A stretch of 7,533 nt of DNA from Candidatus Binatia bacterium (GTDB taxonomy: Bacteria > Desulfobacterota_B > Binatia > UBA9968 > JAJDTQ01), in contig JAJDTQ010000014.1 of assembly GCA_022827045.1 (NCBI GenBank), positions 1 through 7,533 on the forward strand. Reading direction: 5' to 3'. The translations under genes and the position numbers were made by a program. Each line of letters starts with the position of its first letter. Position 1 is the first letter of the stretch. The notes under the pieces are model-generated. The model did not search any database. It had not been told where the DNA came from and was given only the letters and a program-made list of their open reading frames with translations. Below, piece after piece: positions 1-5,715 of this stretch.

Positions 1-16
1 CTTTACGCCACGTCAT
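1..16 (-). CDS. Start of an unknown gene running off the left edge
   Basis: Only the first five codons (Met-Thr-Trp-Arg-Lys) are inside the window, so the product cannot be named. The start is convincing because the ATG at 16-14 sits six bases after a GGGAGG Shine-Dalgarno site (28-23, minus strand). It also lies about 30 bases downstream of the expected transcription start of a near-consensus sigma70 promoter. The gene is divergent from the exported-protein gene at 311 and shares the intergenic region with it. Confidence 0.6.
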
Positions 17-53
17 TGCAATCCTCCCGTAGCGCAACCCGTTGCAGGTATCG

Positions 54-81
54 ATTCTAGATCATGTCCGATACTTGTCAA
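54..81 (-). promoter_or_regulatory. Sigma70 promoter for the left-edge gene
   Basis: On the minus strand a perfect -35 hexamer TTGACA (81-76) is followed after 16 bases by TAGAAT (59-54), which matches the -10 consensus at five of six bases. Transcription would start near position 47. This leaves a short leader of about 30 bases that carries the GGGAGG ribosome site and a small GCAAC/GTTGC hairpin (35-45). The -35 overlaps the left arm of the inverted repeat at 77-111, so a protein bound there would compete with RNA polymerase. Confidence 0.7.
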
Positions 82-111
82 GGGGAATTCGCGACCGGTG
101 AGCCCCTTGCC
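77..111. promoter_or_regulatory. Inverted repeat between divergent promoters, possible operator
   Basis: CAAGGGG (79-85) and CCCCTTG (103-109) are perfect inverted arms separated by 17 bases. The arms extend to nine bases each (77-85 and 103-111) with one mismatch. The left arm covers the -35 of the minus-strand promoter, and the right arm ends eight bases before the -35-like hexamer of the plus-strand promoter. The arm centres are 24 bases apart, a little over two helical turns. This fits a dimeric regulator controlling both directions, but no regulator is visible and the function is inferred. Confidence 0.4.
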
Positions 112-118
112 CAAACAC

Positions 119-145
119 TTGAGCGAGCGGTGTTCGTGCTACAAT
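119..145 (+). promoter_or_regulatory. Probable sigma70 promoter for the exported-protein gene
   Basis: TTGAGC (119-124) and TACAAT (140-145) are separated by 15 bases. The -10 matches consensus at five of six positions. The -35 is weaker and the spacing slightly short. Transcription would begin near 152, giving about 160 bases of leader before the ATG at 311. The leader also holds an open, codon-biased frame beginning with TTG at 153 that could be translated from a nearly leaderless mRNA. That alternative is discussed under findings. Confidence 0.45.
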
Positions 146-310
146 CTCCACATTGGACACCACCGATCCGGGCGGCGAACCGGGCGAAGGCAATCGAGTC
201 CCGGCAGCCGACGAGCCGGACCGCGACGGCCACCGCCGGCACGGTATTCAAGGGATAGCGATTGCCCGGGGGTCGGCGCGCCAGTGGGTGGGTCCGGAGG
301 CGTACGGTCC

Positions 311-1063
311 ATGGCAAGGAGAGGAATCCCCGTCGTCGGTTCCGGTCTCGTGGAGGCGTTGCGCGCCGCCGCCGTCACCATGGCGGCCGGCGCACTCCTC
401 GGCGCGAGCGCCATGGCGAAACCGTTCGACGCACAAGCACCGTTTCGCGGACTCGAAGGAGTCAGCGCAAGCGGCGACGGGCGGGGGGTCTGGCTCAAGC
501 TGTCCACGCGCCGCGCCCGGCTCCTCGTGCCCGGGCACACAGGTGTCTACCAGCTCCCGGGAGGCGACATCGCGGGGCTCGTCATCGCATGCCGGATCCC
601 CGGCCCCGCCGACACCCTGGGCCCCGACCCCGGCTACACCGAAGGGCGCCTCGCCCTCCCCGACCACCCCGAGCAGAGCGACGCCTGGACGTGGATCGAC
701 CCAAGGCACTGGATCGCGAAGCTCGCCGGGCGTGCGCGCGAGCGCTGGCCGGTCGAGGTCCGCTTCCCGGGCGCCGGGGTCGACCGGGAGCACGGCCCCT
801 TGACGGCGCACGGCGTTCTCGAACGGCAACGCGCCACTTACTGGAACGAGCGCCCGGACCTCCACGTCCTGTTCACCCCCCACGCGCTCATCCGATGGCT
901 TGCGCGCCAGACCGGACGCAAGGCCTTCACCATCGAGGCCCGGGGCGACGATACGGCCGTCACGCTCCATCTCGCGACCCGGCCCGGACAAGCCGAAGCG
1001 CTGCGTCGCATGACCGCGCTCTGTCCCGGCGGCGGTCGAGAACGGCGGTCAGTTGCCAGGTGA
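311..1063 (+). CDS. Unknown exported protein, 3' end probably disrupted
   Basis: I do not recognise this 250-residue protein. The chosen ATG gives a Sec signal peptide: two arginines at residues 3-4, a hydrophobic stretch over about 19-33 and an Ala-Met-Ala cleavage site, with the mature protein starting at Lys37. A GGAGG site lies at 296-300, ten bases upstream. The open frame reaches back to 98, but those residues are arginine/proline-rich and look non-coding. The mature part is soluble, with no further membrane segments, many Trp/Pro/Gly residues and a C-terminal helix (about 225-235) ending Thr-Ala-Leu-Cys. The last 10-15 codons lie antisense to a tyrosine recombinase scrap, so the native C-terminus was probably replaced at about 1025-1040. 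The fold may still be nearly complete. A promoter at 119-145 is plausible. It could be a periplasmic or cell-envelope protein; no catalytic motif was seen. Confidence 0.6.
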   Translation: MARRGIPVVGSGLVEALRAAAVTMAAGALLGASAMAKPFDAQAPFRGLEGVSASGDGRGVWLKLSTRRARLLVPGHTGVYQLPGGDIAGLVIACRIPGPADTLGPDPGYTEGRLALPDHPEQSDAWTWIDPRHWIAKLAGRARERWPVEVRFPGAGVDREHGPLTAHGVLERQRATYWNERPDLHVLFTPHALIRWLARQTGRKAFTIEARGDDTAVTLHLATRPGQAEALRRMTALCPGGGRERRSVAR

Positions 1064-1190
1064 GAGGAAGCTCCAGCGGCTTCCCGGTCCTGGTCTCATC
1101 CACCCGCAGGATGGCGTGGCCCAGGTCGATGCGCTCCCACTGGAGCTTGGCCACCTCGCCCGGACGCAGGCCGGTGCAGGCGCACCGCCG
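1026..1190 (-). pseudogene. Tyrosine recombinase fragment (catalytic box I region)
   Basis: The minus strand reads CTGLRPGEVAKLQWERIDL, followed by a strand with LRVDETRTGKPLELPL and a short helix ending in LDRRR. This is the typical first catalytic block of a tyrosine recombinase: the active-site Arg lies in TGLRPGE and the beta-hairpin Lys in TRTGK. Only about 50 residues remain. The N-terminal core-binding domain and the His-x-x-Arg, His and Tyr blocks are missing, so it cannot be active. It differs clearly from the complete integrase at 4057-5241 (TGCRRNE in the same position), so it is a remnant of another element. It lies directly after the metalloprotease stop, in the same frame, and converges on the exported-protein gene. 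Confidence 0.75.
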
Positions 1191-1217
1191 ACTGGCGCCC
1201 GGTTCCGATTGCAGTGA

Positions 1218-2801
1218 TTACCGTTTCCCGCCGAAAGCCGCGGACAGGTCGTGGCGTTCGAGCACACCGCCCATGCCCTCGTGGCCGGATCCGAAAAAGA
1301 CGCCGGTCACCGCTCCGAGATCCTTGCCGCTCCATGCGTAGCCCGGCCCGACCCTGATGAATTCCGCGTCCGACCGCGCGAAGGTGTTGTCGGAGCCCGA
1401 CGCGCGAACCGCGTAACGGAGGTCGCCGTCTCCCCACGGTCCGCCGCCCTCGTAGCGCATGCCGGTGAAGGCCAGTTCCCCTGAAAGACTTTCCATGTCG
1501 AGCGTCAGCGAGGAATCGCTCACCACCCCTCTGCCGGACGGCGTGATGCCCAAAAGCGCGCCGCTCCAGTTCACGCTTCCCGACAGCGCCGGGTCGTGCC
1601 CGAGCGCGCTCCCGGGCTTCGGTCCGAACGCCCAGGGCTGCGCCAGACCATTGCGGAACGCCACCCCGAAGGCGATCTCGCCGGCGCCAATCCCGAGATC
1701 CCCGCGCACATGCGACGACGCATCGGCCCATGGCCCGAGGCTCTCGGCGGTGATGTCCTCCGGCAAGGCGCCGGGCGCAAAGCGGCTGTAGGCCGCGAGC
1801 ACGCCCTCCCGGTCGATCGGATGGATCAGGGCGCGCGGCTGCGTCCCGGGAAAGAAACCCGCCTCGCTCAGCGTCGAGTCGAATTCCCGCGGATCGGTGT
1901 GGCTCACGAACCCCACCGCGTGGAGCAGTTCGTGGACCAGCACGTGGACGACTTCCGGATCGCTCAACGATGCGGCCCTCTCGGAATCGATGATCACCGT
2001 GGAGTAGCCCGCACCGTCCTCCGAGATCTCGAGCGTTGCCGCTCCTTCGTCCCTGACGTGGTAAAAGACCGCGGTGCGTCCCAGCTCCAACGGATCGGCG
2101 CCCCCGGGATAAACGGGATGCGTCTTGGGAATGAACTGCACCCAGATCTCGCCAACTGCCCGCCCAAGAAACGCACCGCCTGAGCCTTCGGGGGTCAGAT
2201 GCGGGCTGATGCGGATCTGTCGTTCGAAGGGCAGCGCCGCATTGACAATCCCGACGGCGTCCTGCGTGAGGCGACCGAAACGCGTGTCCCAGTTGCGCGT
2301 CTCCTTGCCCGACACCAGAACAACGCTCATGGTCTGTGCCTCCGGGTAGGTCGCCAGCCCGGTCACGCTCCCTGCCGACACGTTGTGACTCGCTGCCGTG
2401 CGCAGATAGCGGACCACGTCTGCGGCGCTCGTCCCGTCGCGCACCGTGCCGTTCGACAGCGCAACCCCGTTGCGCTCGCCGTTCCCGGCGAGGGCATCCG
2501 CCGCCGGCGCGACATCGGCTCCGACGTGTACCGATCCACCGAACTCCATTACCGGGGCGCCCGGGCGGAAGGTGTCCATCCACAGGTACGCGCCTGTGGG
2601 AATGCCGGGCGGCAAACTCGAACGCCCAGTGGCCGGATCGGTTTCCGGAACAGCGGGAGGCCCACCGCTCCCGCCGCCGCAGCCCCATAGAACGGCCAGA
2701 ATGACGACGGCCGGGACGATCCTCGCCAGCCGACCTCGCAGAGAAACACGCTCCTGCAGACTCGTTACCGAAGCCGCCCAGACACGGTAGGAAATGCGCA
2801 T
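1218..2801 (-). CDS. Predicted zinc metalloprotease lipoprotein with TbpB-like C-terminal barrel
   Basis: This 527-residue protein should be exported, lipid-anchored and proteolytic. Starting at the ATG at 2801 gives a basic N-region, a hydrophobic core (about 28-38) and a lipobox Leu-Trp-Gly-Cys with Cys41, followed by a Gly/Ser/Pro linker. The zinc site is HELLHAVGFVSH at 290-301: His290, Glu291 and His294, with His301 as a possible third ligand one residue later than in classical metzincins. A conserved-looking HPIDREG segment follows near 327. Residues about 406-527 resemble the C-terminal beta-barrel of TbpB-type surface lipoproteins: a GALLG start, alternating strands, FFGSGHEGMGGVLER and a terminal AAFGGKR. 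The open frame extends upstream to 3287, but that part is a TOTE primase remnant and would bury the signal peptide. Only a weak GGGGG lies before the ATG. Substrate unknown. The family assignment comes from motifs, not a search. Confidence 0.75.
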   Translation of the reverse strand: MRISYRVWAASVTSLQERVSLRGRLARIVPAVVILAVLWGCGGGSGGPPAVPETDPATGRSSLPPGIPTGAYLWMDTFRPGAPVMEFGGSVHVGADVAPAADALAGNGERNGVALSNGTVRDGTSAADVVRYLRTAASHNVSAGSVTGLATYPEAQTMSVVLVSGKETRNWDTRFGRLTQDAVGIVNAALPFERQIRISPHLTPEGSGGAFLGRAVGEIWVQFIPKTHPVYPGGADPLELGRTAVFYHVRDEGAATLEISEDGAGYSTVIIDSERAASLSDPEVVHVLVHELLHAVGFVSHTDPREFDSTLSEAGFFPGTQPRALIHPIDREGVLAAYSRFAPGALPEDITAESLGPWADASSHVRGDLGIGAGEIAFGVAFRNGLAQPWAFGPKPGSALGHDPALSGSVNWSGALLGITPSGRGVVSDSSLTLDMESLSGELAFTGMRYEGGGPWGDGDLRYAVRASGSDNTFARSDAEFIRVGPGYAWSGKDLGAVTGVFFGSGHEGMGGVLERHDLSAAFGGKR

Positions 2802-2833
2802 TGCTGTGAGTACCCCCGCCCAGACCCGAACAC

Positions 2834-2880
2834 ATGGTCGCGCTGGAAGCGCGGATCGAGCCGTATTACCCGAGGGCGGC
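2834..2880 (+). pseudogene. Possible IS5-family transposase N-terminal scrap
   Basis: The plus strand reads MVALEARIEPYYPRA. This resembles the N-terminal block of IS5-family transposases, in which an (L/I)EPxYPK-type motif precedes a Gly-Arg-Pro-Pro segment. After these roughly 15 codons the similarity stops. The piece lies exactly between the broken TOTE primase frame and the metalloprotease start, where an insertion followed by deletion would be expected. With such a short match, chance similarity cannot be excluded. Confidence 0.3.
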
Positions 2881-2942
2881 GCCGCGGGATCTGGGAGCGC
2901 GCAGCCGGCCCGCGGCACGTGGTGTTGTTTCAGGAACCGGGT

Positions 2943-3287
2943 CCGGGCGTTCTCCCAACGCTTCGGATAGACATCGTCGCGGCCGCGAAAGAGCGAGCGG
3001 AACACCGCGATCTTCTCCCGCGGAGGCGAATGCTCGGTCACCCGCCCCTGGTGCAGGCTCTCTTCCAGCGAGCTTGAAACCCTGGACTCAAGCGCCGCGA
3101 GCCGCGCCTCCGGCGCGTCCTTCTCCTCCGTCAGCTTCGCGAGACGGGCGCGGATGAGTGCGGCTTCGTCCCCGCTAGCGTCCTGTCGCGTCAGGATCCT
3201 CTCCACGGGTTCGCCTGCTTCAGCGGACCGCATCAGGCCGCTCATGCGGGAACCGGGATCCTTGAGGGTGCGCGACCGCTCACTCAT
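2943..3287 (-). pseudogene. Truncated TOTE conflict-system primase (N-terminus only)
   Basis: The first ~115 residues remain of a protein that is normally much longer. Residues 41-70 form a charged heptad-like coiled-coil helix (LIRARLAKLTEEKD...ARLAALESRV). Residues 91-113 carry EKIAVFRSLFRGRDDVYPKRWEN, split here as EKIAVFRSLFRG and RDDVYPKRWEN. This block is characteristic of the primase-polymerase component of TOTE conflict systems and normally leads into a Ser-Gly-Tyr-x-Pro-x-Cys segment. Here the similarity ends near 2943 and no zinc-binding cysteines, primase core or helicase follow. The ATG overlaps the DUF6429 stop by eight bases (ATGAGTGA), a sign of translational coupling, so this is the authentic gene start. 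The frame stays open by chance into the metalloprotease gene. Family recognition is from memory of the conserved block. Confidence 0.65.
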
Positions 3288-3531
3288 CGGCCTCGAACAG
3301 CCGAAGGAAGGCCGCCTCCGCCTCGCGCAGCCCCGTCCCGGTCACAACCACCGACTTGGCCTTCCCCTTCGGGTCGGAGATCAGCCCCTTCTTGTGAAGG
3401 CGTTCCATCGCATCGAAGTCGAAGGACTTCCAGGCGCGCGCGCCGCCCTCGGGACCGCTCTCGAATATCCCCAGATAAAGCAGCGCCAGCACCGCCTCGT
3501 CGATCCTGCCGTTCACACGTTCGTCGTCCAT
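3280..3531 (-). CDS. DUF6429 family small protein
   Basis: This 83-residue protein matches the DUF6429 pattern: an IDEAVLALLYLG helix (about 8-19), AWKSFDFDAMERLHKKGLI (about 32-50), then SDPKGKAKSVVVT and a C-terminal helix with LREAEAAFLRLFE. The arrangement of helices with a short Lys-rich hairpin looks like a compact winged-helix fold, which is an inference. The function is unknown; homologues are usually seen near mobile elements. The ATG at 3531 is chosen because family members begin shortly before the IDEAVLALL helix. An upstream in-frame start at 3564 is possible, and neither start has a strong ribosome site. It follows the DUF2786-like gene by 57 bases and overlaps the TOTE primase start by eight bases, so all are probably co-transcribed. 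Confidence 0.8.
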   Translation of the reverse strand: MDDERVNGRIDEAVLALLYLGIFESGPEGGARAWKSFDFDAMERLHKKGLISDPKGKAKSVVVTGTGLREAEAAFLRLFEADE

Positions 3532-3588
3532 GCCGGAACGATACCCCATCGCCGGGCCGTACAACAGCCCTCTACCCCCCGATCCAGC

Positions 3589-4014
3589 CTACCGCCAACC
3601 AAGGCCGCCGTCCTCCCCGTCCGAACCCAGGGCGTCCTCGATCAGGTGATCGGTGACGTCCTCGAAGTAGCTCTCAAGCTCCCGGTGAAGCCGCTCGAAC
3701 TCCGGCCACAGCACCCGCTCCAACAACCCCTGCCCCACCCGCACCATCACCGTCGTGCGCCGCTGCCGCCGGTACCGGAACGGACGCACCCCGTGCTTGC
3801 GGCACACCGCCACGAACAGCCGAACCGACCACACGTCGGGCAGCGACAGCCGAACCTCGCCCTCCTCATCACGCTCCCCGCCGGAACCGCCCAGACGGTC
3901 CCGCAGCCGCTCCATCGCAGCCCCGGCCGCCGCCCGCTCCCCCGCGCTCCCCGCGCGCCGGAACAACTCCTCCACCTTCGCCAGCTTCGCCCTCAGTTCC
4001 CCGTCGCCGGCCAT
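3589..4014 (-). CDS. DUF2786-like hypothetical protein of mobile elements
   Basis: This is a soluble 141-residue protein. Residues about 4-42 form a helical repeat (LRAKLAKVEELFRRAGSAGE, then AAAGAAMERLRDRL) resembling DUF2786. An acidic linker precedes DVWSVRLFVAVCRKHGVRPF and the basic hairpin YRRQRRTTVMVRV (about 81-93). The C-terminal helices carry LERVLWPEFERLHRELESYFEDVTDHLIEDAL, split here as LERVLWPEFERL and ESYFEDVTDHLIEDAL. The basic RRQRR strand suggests nucleic-acid contact, which is an inference. The ATG at 4014 has GGAGG six bases upstream, which beats a TTG fifteen bases earlier. It lies 42 bases after the integrase stop and 57 before DUF6429, all on one strand. Proteins of this pattern are generally annotated as hypothetical, and the biochemical role is unknown. 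Confidence 0.75.
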   Translation of the reverse strand: MAGDGELRAKLAKVEELFRRAGSAGERAAAGAAMERLRDRLGGSGGERDEEGEVRLSLPDVWSVRLFVAVCRKHGVRPFRYRRQRRTTVMVRVGQGLLERVLWPEFERLHRELESYFEDVTDHLIEDALGSDGEDGGLGWR

Positions 4015-4056
4015 CCCACACCTCCACAATCGACAGGACCCGATGGCCCCGCCCCT

Positions 4057-5241
4057 TCACGCGGACGCCTCTCCCTCCCGGCCCCCGAGAATGTCCGCCC
4101 CGATGCTGTCCGCCACCCGCGCAGACGACGCCTTGATCGAATCCCGCGCCAGGTGCGCGTACCGAGACGTCGTGTCGATCTTGTTGTGGCCCAACAGCTT
4201 CCCGATCATCGACAGGCTCTCCCCCAGTGCCAGCGCCCGGCTCGCAAAGGAGTGCCTCAGGTCATGAAGCCTCACCCCGCCCAGGTCCGCCTCCTCCCGC
4301 ACACGCTCCCAGTAGTGGTTCAGGTCCGACAAATGTCGACCCCGCTTCGTCCCCGGAATCACCCACGGGGTGCCCTCGATCCGGGGCAGGCCCACAAGCA
4401 CCCGCGCCGCCGCAGGCGACAGCGGCACCAGCCTTGCCCCGCTCTTCGAATCCCGCAGCCGCAACTCCCCGGCCACGAGGTCCACGTCCTCCCACTCGAG
4501 CTCCACGATCTCGTTCCGCCGGCACCCCGTCAGCATCAGCAGCCGGATCGCCGCCGCAGGGTACACAGGCAACCGCCCTTGGGCCTCCAGGTCGTTCAGT
4601 ACCTCCCCCAGACGCCGGAACTCCGCGTCCGTCAGAAAACGCTCCCGCTTCTGCTCCCGGTACTTCCGCACGAACCTGCACGGGTTGCTCCCCTTCCTGA
4701 GCTTCCACTCCTCCGCCAGGTTGAAAAGCTTCACCCCGATCTCCAGCGCCCGGTTCGCCTGGTACGGTATGTCACGAAGCTCCAGGTGAAGTTTCGCTAT
4801 GTGCTCCCGCTCCACTTCTTCCACCGCCACCTGCCCGTACGCAGGCACAATGAACCGATCCACCACGCTCCGGTACATCTTCTGGGTACTCGCCTTGCAG
4901 CGCACCTCCACGTGCTCCCTAAGGTACCGCGCCGCAAGATCCGCCACCGTCACCCTCCCGGGCGGCTTCTCTCCGGGCTCCTCCCCGCTCTTGATCCGCG
5001 CGATGGCCTCCGCCGCCTTCCGCCGTGCCTTGTCCGCCGATAGCACCCCGTGCCGCCCCAGAGTCACCCGCCGCGACCGCCCCTTGTGACGCGTCTGAAC
5101 CACGTACACCTTGGACCCCGAAGGATACACCCTCACCCCGAACCCCTGAAGTTCTCTGTCCCAGAACACTGCCTCCCTGTCCTCCACCGAAAGCCCATCG
5201 ACCGTGCGCTTGGAAATGTTGCGGTACTCAAGCTTGGCCAT
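4057..5241 (-). CDS. Tyrosine-type site-specific integrase, P4-like
   Basis: This 394-residue integrase catalyses DNA strand exchange between attachment sites. Residues about 1-90 form the N-terminal DUF4102-type arm-binding domain (LQGFGVRVYPSGSKVYVVQ, then VTLGRHGVLSADKARRKA). Residues about 97-180 form the helical core-binding domain, and about 200-375 the catalytic domain. All expected catalytic residues are present: Arg241 (TGCRRNE), Lys266 (DSKSG), His326 and Arg329 (LHDLRHSFAS), His352 (LLGHNKIDTTSRYAHL) and the nucleophile Tyr361. Length is typical for P4-type integrases, so it looks functional. The ATG at 5241 follows a strong AGAGGAGGG site at 5247-5255. It heads the cassette integrase, DUF2786-like, DUF6429, TOTE remnant. 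Repeats and a possible attachment core lie upstream. No tRNA, the usual P4-type target, was found beside it. Confidence 0.95.
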   Translation of the reverse strand: MAKLEYRNISKRTVDGLSVEDREAVFWDRELQGFGVRVYPSGSKVYVVQTRHKGRSRRVTLGRHGVLSADKARRKAAEAIARIKSGEEPGEKPPGRVTVADLAARYLREHVEVRCKASTQKMYRSVVDRFIVPAYGQVAVEEVEREHIAKLHLELRDIPYQANRALEIGVKLFNLAEEWKLRKGSNPCRFVRKYREQKRERFLTDAEFRRLGEVLNDLEAQGRLPVYPAAAIRLLMLTGCRRNEIVELEWEDVDLVAGELRLRDSKSGARLVPLSPAAARVLVGLPRIEGTPWVIPGTKRGRHLSDLNHYWERVREEADLGGVRLHDLRHSFASRALALGESLSMIGKLLGHNKIDTTSRYAHLARDSIKASSARVADSIGADILGGREGEASA

Positions 5242-5246
5242 CGAAA

Positions 5247-5255
5247 CCCTCCTCT
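5247..5255 (-). promoter_or_regulatory. Strong ribosome binding site of the integrase
   Basis: The minus strand reads AGAGGAGGG, extensive complementarity to the 16S rRNA tail, five bases before the ATG at 5241. It fixes the integrase start and suggests efficient translation. No convincing -35/-10 pair was found directly upstream. Confidence 0.7.
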
Positions 5256-5321
5256 ACCCACTATCGTCCTGTCCTTCCAAAAGTTGTGGTCCGGCCCTCA
5301 ACCGGCTACCGTTACCGGCCG

Positions 5322-5378
5322 AACAAAAACGTTCACCCGTTCACCGAACGAAAGAAACCGTTTCGGTCACGAGGTGAC
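5322..5378. repeat. Short repeats upstream of the integrase
   Basis: A perfect tandem repeat of CGTTCACC occupies 5330-5337 and 5338-5345. Together with GAACG at 5346-5350 it can form CGTTC/GAACG hairpins. Read on the minus strand, the hairpin is followed by TTTTTG, so a weak factor-independent terminator before the integrase is possible. Just beyond lies GTCAC-GAG-GTGAC at 5366-5378, a perfect five-base inverted repeat. Such motifs about 90-140 bases before an integrase could be operator or arm-type binding sites. That role is inferred from position only. Confidence 0.35.
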
Positions 5379-5715
5379 GATGATGGAGAAGACAACGGCA
5401 ACTCCGCGTTCTGGCCGGGCCACGCCCGCCTTGGCTGAGTGAGTGCCATCATCCCCTTCATCACCGCGTGACGGAACGCTTTCCCAAACAAAAACGCGCT
5501 TGGCCCGTCCCACTCACCGTAAGCGAAAGCGTACCGAAAGCGACTGGCCGCAATCCCATGGATATTGAAGCGCATCGGAGGCGTCGATGCAAGAGGGCTC
5601 TGACCACTATTTTGTTTTTTATTATTAGTCAGTTATGAGGTACTGTCCGTGGATGGCGTCCGGGGTCGTCCTATGGCGCCGCATGGCGATAACTCCGATT
5701 TTAGTTGTTAATATA
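5379..5715. other. Gene-poor, partly AT-rich junction region of the integrase element
   Basis: No convincing gene was found here. An open frame at 5575-5333 (minus, 80 codons) has no ribosome site and no recognised similarity. The segment holds two copies of CGAAAGCG (5524-5531 and 5535-5542, 11-base period) and a related inverted copy near 5476-5483. It also has a distant GTGAGTG/CACTCAC pair (5439-5445 and 5511-5517) and a GCATCG/CGATGC inverted repeat (5572-5590). From about 5600 to 5715 the base composition falls sharply, with runs such as TTTTGTTTTTTATTATTA, unlike both flanks. The AT-rich part ends exactly where the hydantoinase-like coding sequence begins, so it probably marks the edge of inserted DNA. 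Confidence 0.4.
5572..5590. repeat. Inverted repeat, candidate integrase core site
   Basis: GCATCG and CGATGC are perfect six-base inverted arms around the seven-base spacer GAGGCGT. This geometry, short inverted arms flanking a 6-8 base overlap, is that of a tyrosine recombinase crossover site. It lies about 330 bases upstream of the integrase start, on the side where attachment sites commonly lie. No second copy was found in the window, so the assignment is tentative. A simple hairpin before the AT-rich tract is the alternative. Confidence 0.25.

Noticed and set aside
32..46. GCGCAACCCGTTGC resembling GCGCAATCCCGTTGC at 5740-5754
   Set aside because: A possible att-type repeat, but the copies differ by an indel, are short and partly self-complementary, and the second is explained by hydantoinase codons.
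98..310. Upstream extension of the exported-protein frame to an ATG at 98
   Set aside because: The extra 71 residues are Arg/Pro-rich without protein-like character, would bury a good signal peptide, and begin before the predicted promoter.
1096..2835. 579-codon minus-strand open frame
   Set aside because: It is the out-of-frame shadow of the metalloprotease gene: arginine/glycine-rich, no recognisable motif, a by-product of high GC.
3154..5043. 629-codon plus-strand open frame
   Set aside because: It is antisense to the integrase, DUF2786-like and DUF6429 genes, all of which have clear family motifs. Its Pro/Arg/His-rich composition is typical of an antisense shadow.
5333..5575. 80-codon minus-strand frame upstream of the integrase
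   Set aside because: Its amino-acid mix is fairly protein-like, but there is no ribosome site, no recognised family, and it overlaps the repeat-rich region. Left as unproven rather than annotated.
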